Positions 18,598 to 27,019 of a stretch of DNA of 64,000 nt are shown in pieces. Every line of letters starts with the position of its first letter. The first letter of the stretch is position 1. The position numbers and the translations under genes were made by a program. Source of the stretch: Castellaniella sp. (lineage in GTDB: Bacteria > Pseudomonadota > Gammaproteobacteria > Burkholderiales > Burkholderiaceae_B); assembly GCF_034675845.1 (NCBI RefSeq), contig NZ_JAUCCU010000001.1:2046001-2110000 (forward strand), written 5' to 3'. The notes under the pieces were generated by a model, which made no database searches, had not been told where the DNA came from, and was given only the letters and a program-made list of their open reading frames with translations.

Positions 18598-19581
18598 ATG
18601 TCTGTTCAATTGCCTCGCTGGATCGTGGCTACCCTGCTGCTCGTTGCAGCCTTGATGATGCTGGCGGTCACCTCGGATGCCGAGGCCCGTCGCTTTGGTG
18701 GGGGCTCCAGTTTCGGCCGCCAATCCTCTAACGTGACGCAGCAGCGTCAGGCCGTGACTCCGCCAGCGGCCAATACCACCCAGCGTGCTGCTGCGCCTGC
18801 CGCCGCCGCGGGCACTGCCGCCGCTGCCGGGGCTGCCAAATCCGGTATGTCCCGTTTTCTGGGGCCGCTGGTCGGCATTGCCGCAGGCCTGGGGATTGCC
18901 GCTTTGCTGTCCAGTATGGGGCTGTCAGGCGCTTTTCTTGAATTCCTCTCCAGCGCCCTGTTGATTGGCTTGGTGATTTTTGCCGTCATGTTCCTGGTGC
19001 GCCGCCTGCGCGGTGCCCAGCGGCCATTGGCCGCCGCTGGTGCGGGTGCGGCGGGCAATAATAGCTATCGCCAGGCACAGGGCATGGATTCATCCCCGGC
19101 GCCCGTCGGCTTTCCCGCACCGTCGGGCAGTGCATCCACTGCCGCAGCGCCCGCCGCTGCGCCGATCGAGGCCGTCTCTTCCGCGCCCCAGGACCCCTCC
19201 TGGTTCATCCCTGGCGATTTTGACGTGCCTGCCTTCCTGGCCCAGGCCAAAAAGCAGTTCACGCAGATCCAGTCCCTCTGGGATGCCGGTAATCGTGATG
19301 CCCTGCGCGAATACCTGACAGACGACCTGTTGGCCGAAATCACCCCCAGCCTGCCCCAGGTCACCGAGGGCAACCGCACCGAAATCGTGCTGCTCAATGC
19401 CGAACTTCTCGGGATCGAGGCCGTGGCCGGCGGCCATCTGGCCAGCGTGCGCTATTCCGGCATGTTGCGTGATGCCCCGGGCGCCGAAGCTTTCCGCCTG
19501 GAAGAAGTCTGGAACCTGTATAAGGCCGATGGCGCGGGCTGGCTGCTGGCCGGTATTCAGCAACTGGATCCTTCTGCCTGA
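18598..19581 (+). CDS. Tim44-like domain membrane protein
   Basis: The 327-residue product has an N-terminal signal or anchor (WIVATLLLVAALMMLAVTS), an RRFGGGSSFGRQ segment, an Ala/Pro-rich linker, two close membrane segments (FLGPLVGIAAGLGIAALLSSMG and FLEFLSSALLIGLVIFAVMFLV, each abbreviated), a second low-complexity linker and a C-terminal Tim44/NTF2-like domain (DPSWFIPGDFDVPAFLAQAKK to the end). Bacterial Tim44-like proteins are widespread in betaproteobacteria next to ubiquinone genes, but their role is not known; the mitochondrial Tim44 function should not be transferred. It is transcribed with terminators on both sides, so it is probably a single-gene unit. Confidence 0.85.
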   Translation: MSVQLPRWIVATLLLVAALMMLAVTSDAEARRFGGGSSFGRQSSNVTQQRQAVTPPAANTTQRAAAPAAAAGTAAAAGAAKSGMSRFLGPLVGIAAGLGIAALLSSMGLSGAFLEFLSSALLIGLVIFAVMFLVRRLRGAQRPLAAAGAGAAGNNSYRQAQGMDSSPAPVGFPAPSGSASTAAAPAAAPIEAVSSAPQDPSWFIPGDFDVPAFLAQAKKQFTQIQSLWDAGNRDALREYLTDDLLAEITPSLPQVTEGNRTEIVLLNAELLGIEAVAGGHLASVRYSGMLRDAPGAEAFRLEEVWNLYKADGAGWLLAGIQQLDPSA

Positions 19582-19635
19582 TCGCTGACTTGGGTCGTTC
19601 TCCCGCTTTTCTCGAGAACGGCCCGAGAGCCCCTT

Positions 19636-19667
19636 CGCCCTGAGCCTGTTCTCAGGGCGTTTTTTTT
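19636..19667 (+). terminator. Intrinsic terminator after the Tim44-like gene
   Basis: CGCCCTGAG (19636-19644) pairs perfectly with CTCAGGGCG (19651-19659) around a six-base loop, followed by eight T. It is 54 bases after the stop of the Tim44-like gene; a possible ubiJ promoter would lie in the remaining 140 bases. Confidence 0.93.
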
Positions 19668-19807
19668 AGGGGTTGCCTTGGCTGGCAGGTAAAAACGGTA
19701 AACTGGAAGCTTGATGGCGACCTCGAAAGAGGCCTCGTCTTGATCCTCCGCCTTTTGGATGCATTTGGCCCGTCTTGGCTGGGCAGTGTGCATCGCTGTG
19801 CTCTGAT

Positions 19808-20425
19808 ATGTCCTTCCCCTCCTTTTTGCCTCATCCCGCCAATCTGCTGTTGCAGGGCTTCAATGCCTTGTTGCGCCGAGAACCCTGGGCCAGCGAACGC
19901 CTGACGGCGCACGTCGGCAAATCCGTCCGCTTGTCTGCGGGGGCTTGGTCGCTGCAGGCCAGCATCACGTCTGGCGGTATGCTGCAGCGTTGTGAATCGG
20001 CCATCGTGCCCGACGTCACCCTGTCTGTTCCCGCCGATCGCTTGCGGGATTTGCCCGCAGCCTGGCGTCAACAGGGCCTGGCTGGCGTCACGGCGCTGGC
20101 ACAAATCCAGGGGGATGCCGGCCTGGCGCATCTGGTGTCGGACCTGGCGCGCGAGTTGCGCTGGGATGTCGAAGACGACCTGGCCCGGGTGGTGGGCGAT
20201 TCTCTGGCCGTGCGCCTGACCCAGGGGGCCCGTCAACTGGCGGCGGGCTTGCGCCAATCGGCGGGCCGGGCGCAGGATAACATGGCCGAATACCTGACGG
20301 ATGAATCCGGCATAGGCCTGCGTGGTGCGGATTTCCGCCAGTGGCAGGCTGATGTTCAGGCTCTGGGCCAGCGTCTGGATCAGTTGGATCGCCGCCTGCA
20401 GCGTCTGTCGGGGGTGGCATGCTGA
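19808..20425 (+). CDS. ubiJ: Ubiquinone biosynthesis accessory factor UbiJ (SCP2 domain)
   Basis: UbiJ is a lipid-binding accessory protein that holds ubiquinone intermediates for the Ubi metabolon. The 205-residue product has the UbiJ N-terminus ([16 protein letters not shown]), a single SCP2 sterol-carrier-like domain ([46 protein letters not shown] in part) and a C-terminal coiled segment ([19 protein letters not shown]). The ATG at 19808 was chosen over an in-frame start at 19775. It overlaps ubiB by seven bases, a conserved gene pair. Confidence 0.9.
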   Translation: MSFPSFLPHPANLLLQGFNALLRREPWASERLTAHVGKSVRLSAGAWSLQASITSGGMLQRCESAIVPDVTLSVPADRLRDLPAAWRQQGLAGVTALAQIQGDAGLAHLVSDLARELRWDVEDDLARVVGDSLAVRLTQGARQLAAGLRQSAGRAQDNMAEYLTDESGIGLRGADFRQWQADVQALGQRLDQLDRRLQRLSGVAC

Positions 20426-21984
20426 CGCTTTTTCGTTTGGTTTACATCCTCTGGATCTGTTTGCGGTACCGCCTGGATGAACTGGTTCTGTCTGGCTTGC
20501 AGCATCCCTGGGCGCATCGTTTGTTGCGCCTGGCGCGCCTCGGGCGTGTGCCTCAGCAGCCGCGTGGCACGCGCCTGCGCCTGGCTTTGGAAACCTTGGG
20601 GCCCATCTATGTCAAATTCGGCCAGGTCTTATCCACGCGCCGGGATCTGGTGCCCGCCGATATTGCCGACGAACTTGCCCGCCTGCAGGATCGCGTGCCG
20701 CCCTTTCCGTCCGACCAGGCGGCCGCCATCATCCAGGCATCCCTGGGGGCGGCTCCCCAGGCCCTGTTTGCGCAATTCGAACGCGATCCCGTTGCCTCGG
20801 CATCCATTGCCCAGGTGCACTTTGCGGTGCTGCACGATGGTCGCGAGGTCGCGGTCAAGGTTCTGCGCCCCGGCATGCAAGAAGCCATCGAGCGCGACCT
20901 GACCTTATTGCGGTCTTTGGCTGGGCTGGTCGAACGTCTGGCCCCGGATGGCCGACGCCTGAAACCTCGTGAAGTCGTGGCGGAATTCGACAAATACCTG
21001 CATGACGAACTGGATTTGATCCGTGAGGCGGCCAACTGCAGCCAGTTGCGGCGTAACTTCGGGCCGGATACCGATCGTGCCAATCTGCTGATGGTGCCTG
21101 AGGTCGTCTGGGAATACTGCACCAGCCAGGTCTTTACCATGCAGCGCATGCACGGGGTGCCTGTCAGCCGGGTGCCGCGCCTGCGCGAGCTGGGTGTCGA
21201 TATATCGCTGTTGGCACGCCAGGGCGTAGAGATTTTTTTCATGCAGGTGTTTACCGATGGGTTTTTCCATGCCGATATGCACCCGGGCAATATCTATGTG
21301 TCGGATGCACCAGATACCCTGGGGCGCTATATCGCGCTGGACTTCGGCATCGTAGGGTCTCTGTCCGAGTTCGACAAAAACTATCTGGCTCAGAACTTCC
21401 TGGCGTTTTTTCGTCGGGATTATCGCCGTGTGGCGCAACTGCATATTGAATCCGGCTGGGTGCCGCCCAGCACCCGCGAAGAAGAACTGGAAGGCGCGGT
21501 GCGGGCGGTGTGCGAACCCTATTTCGACCGGCCATTGGCTGAGATTTCTCTGGGCCAGGTGCTGTTGCGCCTGTTCCAGACCTCGCGGCGATTCAATGTC
21601 GAGATCCAGCCACAGCTGGTATTGCTGCAAAAAACGCTGCTCAATGTCGAGGGCATGGGGCGCGAGCTTGACCCCAATCTGGATCTTTGGCAGACCGCCA
21701 AGCCCTTTCTGGAGCGCTGGATGCACCAGCGCGTCGGCCTGCGCGGCCTGCGTCAGCGTCTGGACCAAGAGGCCAGCCAGTGGGCGCAGATCCTGCCGCA
21801 GATTCCGCGCTTGGTCTATGCCCGTCTGAACCATCCGGATTCCGGTTCTGCCACGCGTGATGAACTTGAACGTCTGCGTCGCGTCCAGGAAAGCACCAAC
21901 CGCCTGTTGGGGGTGCTGTGCGGTATTCTGGCCGTGGGTCTGGGTGTGGCGGTATGGGCCCTGACGCACGGAGGCGGTTTCTGA
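20419..21984 (+). CDS. ubiB: Ubiquinone biosynthesis atypical kinase UbiB
   Basis: UbiB is an ABC1/ADCK-family membrane ATPase needed for ubiquinone synthesis, thought to extract lipid intermediates. The 521-residue product has the family KxGQ motif (VKFGQ, residues 65-69), the extended [21 protein letters not shown] segment, an alanine-rich loop ([10 protein letters not shown]), the nucleotide-binding Lys in [19 protein letters not shown] catalytic loop and DFGIVG, and one C-terminal membrane helix ([20 protein letters not shown]). Complete and of normal length. It is coupled to ubiJ upstream and to rfaE2 downstream (TGATG). Confidence 0.96.
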   Translation: MLTLFRLVYILWICLRYRLDELVLSGLQHPWAHRLLRLARLGRVPQQPRGTRLRLALETLGPIYVKFGQVLSTRRDLVPADIADELARLQDRVPPFPSDQAAAIIQASLGAAPQALFAQFERDPVASASIAQVHFAVLHDGREVAVKVLRPGMQEAIERDLTLLRSLAGLVERLAPDGRRLKPREVVAEFDKYLHDELDLIREAANCSQLRRNFGPDTDRANLLMVPEVVWEYCTSQVFTMQRMHGVPVSRVPRLRELGVDISLLARQGVEIFFMQVFTDGFFHADMHPGNIYVSDAPDTLGRYIALDFGIVGSLSEFDKNYLAQNFLAFFRRDYRRVAQLHIESGWVPPSTREEELEGAVRAVCEPYFDRPLAEISLGQVLLRLFQTSRRFNVEIQPQLVLLQKTLLNVEGMGRELDPNLDLWQTAKPFLERWMHQRVGLRGLRQRLDQEASQWAQILPQIPRLVYARLNHPDSGSATRDELERLRRVQESTNRLLGVLCGILAVGLGVAVWALTHGGGF

Positions 21985-22469
21985 TGACGACGGCCCGTTT
22001 CGAATCCAAGATTCTGGACCGCGCCGCCTGTGAGCAGGCCGTGCGCGATGGGCGTTTTGCGCGTCCGCTGATCTTCACCAATGGCGTATTCGACATCCTG
22101 CATCGCGGCCATGTCACCTATCTGGATCAGGCGGCCTTGCTGGGGGCCTCGCTGATCGTGGGGGTCAACACCGATGCTTCCGTGCGTCGTCTGGGCAAAG
22201 GGGATGATCGCCCCCTGAACCGCCAGGAAGACCGGGCTGCCTTGTTGGCTGCCCTGGCTTGCGTGGATGGGGTTGTGCTGTTTTCCGAGGATACGCCGCT
22301 GGAATTGATCCAGGCGCTGCGGCCTGACGTGATCGTCAAGGGTGGCGACTACGACATGGATACGCTGCCGGAAACCGCCGTGGTGCGTCGTTGGGGCGGG
22401 CAAGCCGTGGCGATTCCGTTTGAACATCAGCGCTCGACCACTGCGCTGTTGCAAAAAATCCGCCAATAA
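21984..22469 (+). CDS. rfaE2: D-glycero-beta-D-manno-heptose 1-phosphate adenylyltransferase
   Basis: This enzyme makes ADP-D-glycero-D-manno-heptose, the precursor of LPS core heptose. The 161-residue product corresponds to the C-terminal half of E. coli HldE: FTNGVFDILHRGHVTYL with the HxGH nucleotide-binding motif at residues 40-43, then GVNTDASVRRLGK and the conserved VKGGDYDMDTLPE and FEHQRSTT. The kinase half (rfaE1/hldA) is not here. The ATG at 21984 overlaps the ubiB stop; the upstream open frame to 21918 lies inside ubiB and was rejected. Confidence 0.94.
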   Translation: MTTARFESKILDRAACEQAVRDGRFARPLIFTNGVFDILHRGHVTYLDQAALLGASLIVGVNTDASVRRLGKGDDRPLNRQEDRAALLAALACVDGVVLFSEDTPLELIQALRPDVIVKGGDYDMDTLPETAVVRRWGGQAVAIPFEHQRSTTALLQKIRQ

Positions 22470-22510
22470 GTCCAGTCCTGGCAGGCAGACTACACGGATA
22501 AAACCAATCA

Positions 22511-23296
22511 ATGTGCATTGCTTATCTTGCCTTGGGGCACCCGGAATGGCCGGTGCGGGTCGCGGCCAATCGGGATGAATTCCATGCGCGTTCCAGCGTG
22601 GTGGCCGGGCCTTGGCCCAAACATCCTCAAGTGCTTGCTGGGCGCGATCTCAGCGCTGGCGGCACCTGGCTGGGTGGGGGCCAGGGGGGCCGTTTCGCCT
22701 TGCTGACCAATTTCCGCGAGCCCGGTTTCTCAGTGCCTGCCCACGCGCCTTCGCGGGGGATGCTGGTGCGTGATTTTTTGCTGGGAGCAGCCACGCCGCA
22801 GGCGTATTGCCGTGACATCGCCAGGCATGCCCAGGCTTGGGCCGGATTTAACCTGATTGTGGGGGATCTGGACGATGTCTGGTATTTCAGCAATCGCGAC
22901 CCTGCCGAGGCGGCCCGTTGCCTGGCGCCTGGGCAATATGTATTGTCCAACCATTTATTGGATACGCCCTGGCCCAAATCCAGGCGCTTGCGGGCCGCAT
23001 TGGATGCCTTGCCGGCCTTGGATTGGGTGCGCCACCCGCAGCGGGTTTTTGATGCGCTGCGCGACACCACGCAGGCCACGGTCGATCAACTGCCCGATAC
23101 GGGGCTTGATTTACAGCGCGAACAGCTGGTCAGCAGTCCTTTTATTATTGATCCGCAATATGGTACGCGCTGCTCGACGCTGTTGGTGGCCCGAGCCGAT
23201 GGCCAGCTGTGGCTGGACGAACAAAGCTATGATCCTGCGGGCCGGGCTGTCGGGCGCCATGGTGGCTGTCTGCCTGGACACGGCCAGCAGCCATGA
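22511..23296 (+). CDS. NRDE (TANGO2-like) family protein
   Basis: The 261-residue product begins MCIAYLALGHPEWPVRVAANRDE, which contains the family's N-terminal Cys and the NRDE motif at residues 19-22, and continues with GRDLSAGGTWLGGGQGGRFALLTNFREP in part, FNLIVGDLDDVWYFSNRD and GTRCSTLLV. This Ntn-hydrolase-like family has no settled function; animal TANGO2 has been linked to lipid and haem handling. It follows rfaE2 by 41 bases and may be co-transcribed. A perfect hairpin separates it from the convergent pcm gene. Confidence 0.85.
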   Translation: MCIAYLALGHPEWPVRVAANRDEFHARSSVVAGPWPKHPQVLAGRDLSAGGTWLGGGQGGRFALLTNFREPGFSVPAHAPSRGMLVRDFLLGAATPQAYCRDIARHAQAWAGFNLIVGDLDDVWYFSNRDPAEAARCLAPGQYVLSNHLLDTPWPKSRRLRAALDALPALDWVRHPQRVFDALRDTTQATVDQLPDTGLDLQREQLVSSPFIIDPQYGTRCSTLLVARADGQLWLDEQSYDPAGRAVGRHGGCLPGHGQQP

Positions 23297-23323
23297 GCTG
23301 AGCGGCTGTCGCTCGGCATCAAA

Positions 23324-23348
23324 TGCTGCGCCGGTTGCCGGCGCAGCA
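23324..23348. terminator. Hairpin between convergent NRDE and pcm genes
   Basis: TGCTGCGCCGG (23324-23334) pairs perfectly with CCGGCGCAGCA (23338-23348) around a TTG loop, in the 59-base gap between two convergent stops. The reverse strand has TTTGAT after it; there is no long T-run, so it may be a bidirectional but imperfect terminator. Confidence 0.55.
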
Positions 23349-23355
23349 GGGCACA

Positions 23356-24036
23356 TCAGAATTGAAAGCGTGATTGCGCCGTGCCGCGCAGGGGCTTGGT
23401 CCAGGTGTCGAAGATCTGGGTGGTCTCGAAGTCGCCCGCGCCGGTGCGGGTGATGCGACAGGCAGTCATGATGGGGCTATGGCCCACGATGGCCACCAGG
23501 CGGCCCCCGACGGCCAACTGGTACTTCAGGGCGTCCGGCACACAGGGGACGGCCCCGGTCACCAGGATGGCGTCGTATTCGGCGGTGCCCCAGCCAGCAT
23601 GCGCGTCGCCGGTTTCCAGGACGACATTGTCGATATGCTGGCGGGCCAGATTGGCCTGGGCAAAAGCTGCCAGACGGCTGTCGATTTCGATGCTGGTGAT
23701 CTGCTGGCACAGGCGCGACACCAGGGCGGCCTGATAGCCCGAACCGGTGCCGATTTCCAGAACACAGTCGCTGGGCTGCAGCAGCAGTTCTTCGATCAGC
23801 TTGGTCTCGACCTTGGGCGAGAGCATGTGTTCGCGGGAATCAACCCCGTCGATGATCAGGGGGAGTTCCGTATCCGTGAAGGCCAGCGCCCGCATCTGCG
23901 GTGGCACAAAGTATTCGCGGGGGGTATCGAAGACGATTTTCAACAGACGTTCGTCCTGGACATTCCAGGGGCGGATCTGCTGCTCGATCATGTTGAAGCG
24001 GGCACGTTCGGCGTCGGGGATATCGTTGACGTTCAT
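23356..24036 (-). CDS. Divergent PCMT-family methyltransferase
   Basis: The 226-residue product belongs to the protein-L-isoaspartate O-methyltransferase family: SAM motif VLEIGTGSGYQAALVSRLC (Gly-rich loop about residues 94-100), SIEID for the ribose, and the REYFVPPQMRALAFTDTELPL segment. The substrate loop typical of E. coli Pcm (a TISQPY-like stretch) is replaced by DGVDSREHMLSPKVETKL, so methylation of isoaspartate should not be assumed. Orthologue-like genes in other betaproteobacteria often sit next to rhodanese and tolC genes; here neither is present, and it follows thiD by 44 bases on the same strand. Confidence 0.78.
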   Translation of the reverse strand: MNVNDIPDAERARFNMIEQQIRPWNVQDERLLKIVFDTPREYFVPPQMRALAFTDTELPLIIDGVDSREHMLSPKVETKLIEELLLQPSDCVLEIGTGSGYQAALVSRLCQQITSIEIDSRLAAFAQANLARQHIDNVVLETGDAHAGWGTAEYDAILVTGAVPCVPDALKYQLAVGGRLVAIVGHSPIMTACRITRTGAGDFETTQIFDTWTKPLRGTAQSRFQF

Positions 24037-24080
24037 CTGAGAATAAGCCTTAGGGTTAACGTGAACCGATTATAGGCGAC

Positions 24081-24902
24081 TTAGGCTGAAGCGCCCCATA
24101 GCGCGTGAAAATGCTGCACCGGGCCGTGACCAGTGCCGACCTGCAACTGGCCGGAGGCCGCGATGGCGCGTTCCAGGTAGTGTTTTGCCTGGCGTGCGGC
24201 CTCGGGCACGTCCTGGGTGCGGGGCAGCAGGGCAGCCAGTGCCGCAGACAGTGTGCAGCCCGTGCCATGGGTGTTGGGGGTGTGGATGCGGCGCCCGGGT
24301 AGTTCGATCATGCGGTCGCCGTCGTGCAGCAGGTCGATGGTGTCGTCACCCGGCAGGTGGCCGCCTTTAAGAAAGACCCAGTGGCTGTCGTTGTCGGGCA
24401 ACAGTCGCCGCAGGCGTTCGGCCACGCGGCGCATTTCTTTCAGGGTCTCCACCGGGCGCTGGTCCAGCAGCACCCCGGCTTCGGGCAGATTGGGCGTGAT
24501 GATGCTGGCCAGGGGCAACAGGCCGTCGCGCAGGGCCTCGACGGCCTGGCGCTCAAGCAGGAGGTCGCCGCTTTTCGCCACCATCACGGGGTCCAGCACC
24601 AGGTATGCGGGCTTCCAGTGGGCCAGACGATCCGCCACGGTGCGGGTGACGCCAGCCTGGCCCAGCATGCCGATCTTGACCGCATCCACCCGGACGTCGG
24701 CAAACAGCGTGTCGATCTGTGCGGCCACGAATTCAGGCGGGACTGGTGAAATGCCGGTCACGGCCTGGGTGTTCTGGGCGGTCAGCGCCGCAATCACTGC
24801 CATGCCGTAGGCCCCCAGGGCGCTCATGGTCTTGATGTCGGCCAGCACGCCGGCTCCGCCCGAGGGGTCGACGCCGGCAATGGATAGGGTATTGGGGATC
24901 AT
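24081..24902 (-). CDS. thiD: Hydroxymethylpyrimidine / phosphomethylpyrimidine kinase
   Basis: ThiD phosphorylates HMP twice to give HMP-PP for thiamine synthesis. The 273-residue ribokinase-fold product shows TLSIAGVDPSGGAGVLADIKT, VLDPVMVAKSGDLLL and the ATP-site motif THGTGCTLSAALAALL, all typical of ThiD. It begins seven bases after the thiG stop on the same strand, so thiG-thiD form an operon. No TPP riboswitch was recognised in front of thiG. Confidence 0.93.
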   Translation of the reverse strand: MIPNTLSIAGVDPSGGAGVLADIKTMSALGAYGMAVIAALTAQNTQAVTGISPVPPEFVAAQIDTLFADVRVDAVKIGMLGQAGVTRTVADRLAHWKPAYLVLDPVMVAKSGDLLLERQAVEALRDGLLPLASIITPNLPEAGVLLDQRPVETLKEMRRVAERLRRLLPDNDSHWVFLKGGHLPGDDTIDLLHDGDRMIELPGRRIHTPNTHGTGCTLSAALAALLPRTQDVPEAARQAKHYLERAIAASGQLQVGTGHGPVQHFHALWGASA

Positions 24903-24909
24903 GTTGGTT

Positions 24910-25740
24910 TCAGGCAGCGTGGGTGGATGGCAGCAGACCTTCGGTGGGCGAGCTGGGGTCGGCGTCGTAGTATTTGCGCTTCACCCGGCCTGCCAGATAG
25001 GCCTGGCGCCCGGCATCCACCGCCAGCCGCATGGCATGCGCCATGCGGATCGGGTCGCGCGCACCGGCAATCGCAGTATTCATCAAAATCGCATCGCAGC
25101 CGAGTTCCATGGCGATAGCCGCATCCGAGGCCGTGCCCACGCCTGCGTCCACCAGCACTGGCACCCGGGCCTGGTCAATGATCAGGCGCAGATTCCAGGG
25201 ATTGATGATGCCCATGCCCGATCCGATCAAAGAAGCCAACGGCATGACGGCAGCCACCCCGATGTCTTCGAGCATGCGACACTGGATGGGATCATCGCTG
25301 CAATACACCATCACGTCAAAGCCATCGGCCACCAGTGTGCGGGCGGCGACCAGGGTCTCTGGCATGTTGGGAAACAGGTTGCCTGCATCGCCCAGGACTT
25401 CCAGTTTGCAGAGCGTATGGCCGTCCAGCAGTTCGCGCCCCAGGCGCAGCGTGCGTACCGCATCGTCGGCGGTGTAGCAGCCTGCCGTGTTGGGCAAAAT
25501 GGTATAGCGGTCTGGCGAGAGGAAATCCAGCAGATTCGGTTCGCCTGGATTCTGGCCGATATTCGTGCGGCGGATGGCCACGGTGACGATTTCAGTGCCG
25601 CTGGCCTCGATGGCGTCGCGGGTCTGATCGAAATCGCGGTATTTTCCGGTGCCGACTAACAGCCTGGATTGGAAGGCACGATTGGCAATGATGAGAGGAT
25701 CTGCGGTGGTCATGTTGTACGTCGTGGGTTGGTCTGTCAT
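24910..25740 (-). CDS. thiG: Thiazole synthase
   Basis: ThiG builds the thiazole phosphate of thiamine from DXP, dehydroglycine and ThiS-thiocarboxylate. The 276-residue TIM-barrel product has [42 protein letters not shown], the Schiff-base lysine in [10 protein letters not shown] (about residue 112), [13 protein letters not shown] and [14 protein letters not shown]. The ATG at 25740 is preferred; one at 25713 is also possible. Its required partner thiS and the usual thiE and thiO are absent next to it. Confidence 0.93.
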   Translation of the reverse strand: MTDQPTTYNMTTADPLIIANRAFQSRLLVGTGKYRDFDQTRDAIEASGTEIVTVAIRRTNIGQNPGEPNLLDFLSPDRYTILPNTAGCYTADDAVRTLRLGRELLDGHTLCKLEVLGDAGNLFPNMPETLVAARTLVADGFDVMVYCSDDPIQCRMLEDIGVAAVMPLASLIGSGMGIINPWNLRLIIDQARVPVLVDAGVGTASDAAIAMELGCDAILMNTAIAGARDPIRMAHAMRLAVDAGRQAYLAGRVKRKYYDADPSSPTEGLLPSTHAA

Positions 25741-25746
25741 GGGAAT

Positions 25747-25763
25747 GATCGCACGGAGCGATC
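25747..25763. promoter_or_regulatory. Inverted repeat just upstream of thiG
   Basis: GATCGC (25747-25752) and GCGATC (25758-25763) form a perfect inverted repeat with a five-base spacer, six bases upstream of the thiG start codon. It would overlap the ribosome-binding region of the thiG mRNA. Too short to match a TPP riboswitch; operator or mRNA hairpin are both possible. Confidence 0.35.
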
Positions 25764-25836
25764 CCCAACAAGAATAATCCATTTATGATGAACTGACATA
25801 CAGTTCCAATTTGTAATGTATTGATGGATTATGCAT

Positions 25837-25842
25837 TATAAT
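25837..25842 (+). promoter_or_regulatory. TATAAT -10 element for the TM2-domain gene
   Basis: A perfect TATAAT lies 28 bases upstream of the GTG at 25870. It would sit inside the coding region if the gene began at the ATG at 25831, which argues for the GTG start. No good -35 is found at standard spacing (TTGTAA is 20 bases upstream), so the promoter is incomplete on inspection. Confidence 0.45.
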
Positions 25843-25869
25843 TTGACCTTATTCCTGGGAGGAAACACG

Positions 25870-26322
25870 GTGAAGGGAAAGATTATTGATTTCAGTGTGC
25901 AGAACAATCAGGGGCTGATTTCGGGTGATGATGACAATCGCTACACCTTTAGTGGCTCTGAATGGAAAGCGCAAGGGGTAGTACCCACTGTTGGATCTAT
26001 TGTTGATTTCGAGGTGCACGAGCGTGAGGCGCGGGGGGTCTATCAGATTAGCGCTGGTGCAGCCTCGTCCGGTTTGTCGAAGCGAGTTGTTGCTGCGCTG
26101 TTCGCTTTTTTCCTAGGAGGGTTCGGGGCGCACAAATTTTACCTTGGCCTGACAAAGCCTGCCGTCATCATGCTTTGTCTCTGGATTTTCGGTTGGATTT
26201 TATTTGGAATCCCAACCTTGGTGGTCAGTGTCATCGCCTTCATCGAGTTTGTTCTCTATCTGACTAAAAGCGACGAAGAATTCGAGCGCATTTACGTGGT
26301 TGGCAAGAAGGGCTGGTTCTGA
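25870..26322 (+). CDS. TM2-domain membrane protein with small N-terminal beta domain
   Basis: The 150-residue product has a cytoplasmic N-terminal module of about 60 residues (KGKIIDFSVQNNQGLISGDD, RYTFSGSEWK, GSIVDFEVHE) with the look of a cold-shock/OB-type beta barrel, followed by a TM2 domain with two membrane helices (KRVVAALFAFFLGGFGAHKF and YLGLTKPAVIMLCLW) and a further helix, ending in a charged tail. TM2 domains are paired helices found in many bacterial proteins of unknown role. The GTG at 25870 has GGGAGG seven bases upstream and was chosen over ATG 25831. The next gene carries the same N-terminal module on a different membrane domain. Codon use is AT-richer than the core genome. 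Confidence 0.82.
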   Translation: MKGKIIDFSVQNNQGLISGDDDNRYTFSGSEWKAQGVVPTVGSIVDFEVHEREARGVYQISAGAASSGLSKRVVAALFAFFLGGFGAHKFYLGLTKPAVIMLCLWIFGWILFGIPTLVVSVIAFIEFVLYLTKSDEEFERIYVVGKKGWF

Positions 26323-26388
26323 TCTTGATGCTTTATAAATAGAATGTAATAAAGTAATAGCTTTCAATCATCCAGGGAGGGTGTGTTC

Positions 26389-27015
26389 ATGAAAGGGAGT
26401 GTATTGGACTTTTCGATCCAACAAGGGCAGGGGATTATCACTACAGAAGAAGGTCGTCGATATACCTTTGTGGCTTCCGAATGGAAGGGGCAAGATCATC
26501 CAAAACGAGGCCAAGCTGTCGACTTTGATGTCAGTGCGGATGGTGAGGCTGTCGGTGTGTATATTGCCTTAGGTTCTACTACATCTTCCATGAACGCTAA
26601 GCTGCAATCAGCTATTTCTAGTTTGGATGGTAAGGCTCGTTCGTCTTATAACCCATTTGATTGGTTTATTCTTGCGTTTAAGAATTACGCTAATTTTAAA
26701 GGCCGGGCTGAGCGTCAGGAATATTGGTTTTATATATTATTTTATTTCATCGGCATTTTGGGTTTATCGGTGATCGATGAAATTTTATTTGGTGTTCCTT
26801 ATTCTGATTTTGGCTTGCTCTCTTCAGTTTTTATGCTTGCAAGCCTAATGCCAACAGTTGCTTTGTCCGCGCGCCGCTTGCATGATTTAGGTAAATCTGG
26901 CTGGTGGCAATTGCTGAGCATCATACCTGTTATTGGTACTATCATTCTGATCATTTGGTTTGCTACAAAAGGACAGGATGTAGAAAATGCCTATGGTGTC
27001 CCAGTATCCGCATGA
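26389..27015 (+). CDS. DUF805 membrane protein with same N-terminal beta domain
   Basis: The 208-residue product starts MKGSVLDFSIQQGQGIITTE and repeats the module of the upstream gene (RYTFVASEWKGQ aligns with RYTFSGSEWKAQ; VDFDVS with VDFEVH). After a linker it has a DUF805 domain with the family's NPFDWFILAFKNYANFKGRA, EYWFYILFY, ARRLHDLGKSGWW and four predicted helices. The ATG at 26389 has GGGAGG eight bases upstream. DUF805 proteins have no firm function. The stop TGA at 27013-27015 is immediately followed by the insertion sequence, whose target duplication overlaps the stop; the coding sequence is intact. Confidence 0.85.
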   Translation: MKGSVLDFSIQQGQGIITTEEGRRYTFVASEWKGQDHPKRGQAVDFDVSADGEAVGVYIALGSTTSSMNAKLQSAISSLDGKARSSYNPFDWFILAFKNYANFKGRAERQEYWFYILFYFIGILGLSVIDEILFGVPYSDFGLLSSVFMLASLMPTVALSARRLHDLGKSGWWQLLSIIPVIGTIILIIWFATKGQDVENAYGVPVSA

Positions 27016-27019
27016 TTTA
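27014..27019 (+). repeat. Left target-site duplication of the insertion sequence
   Basis: GATTTA at 27014-27019 abuts the left inverted repeat and is repeated exactly at 28654-28659 next to the right end. The duplication overlaps the last two bases of the DUF805 stop codon. Confidence 0.85.

Noticed and set aside
25741..25830. TPP riboswitch upstream of thiG
   Set aside because: The leader is too short and lacks the conserved CUGAGA core; only a 6-bp inverted repeat is visible.
25831..25869. ATG start for the TM2-domain gene at 25831
   Set aside because: It would place a perfect TATAAT inside the coding region and has no Shine-Dalgarno, while the GTG at 25870 follows GGGAGG.
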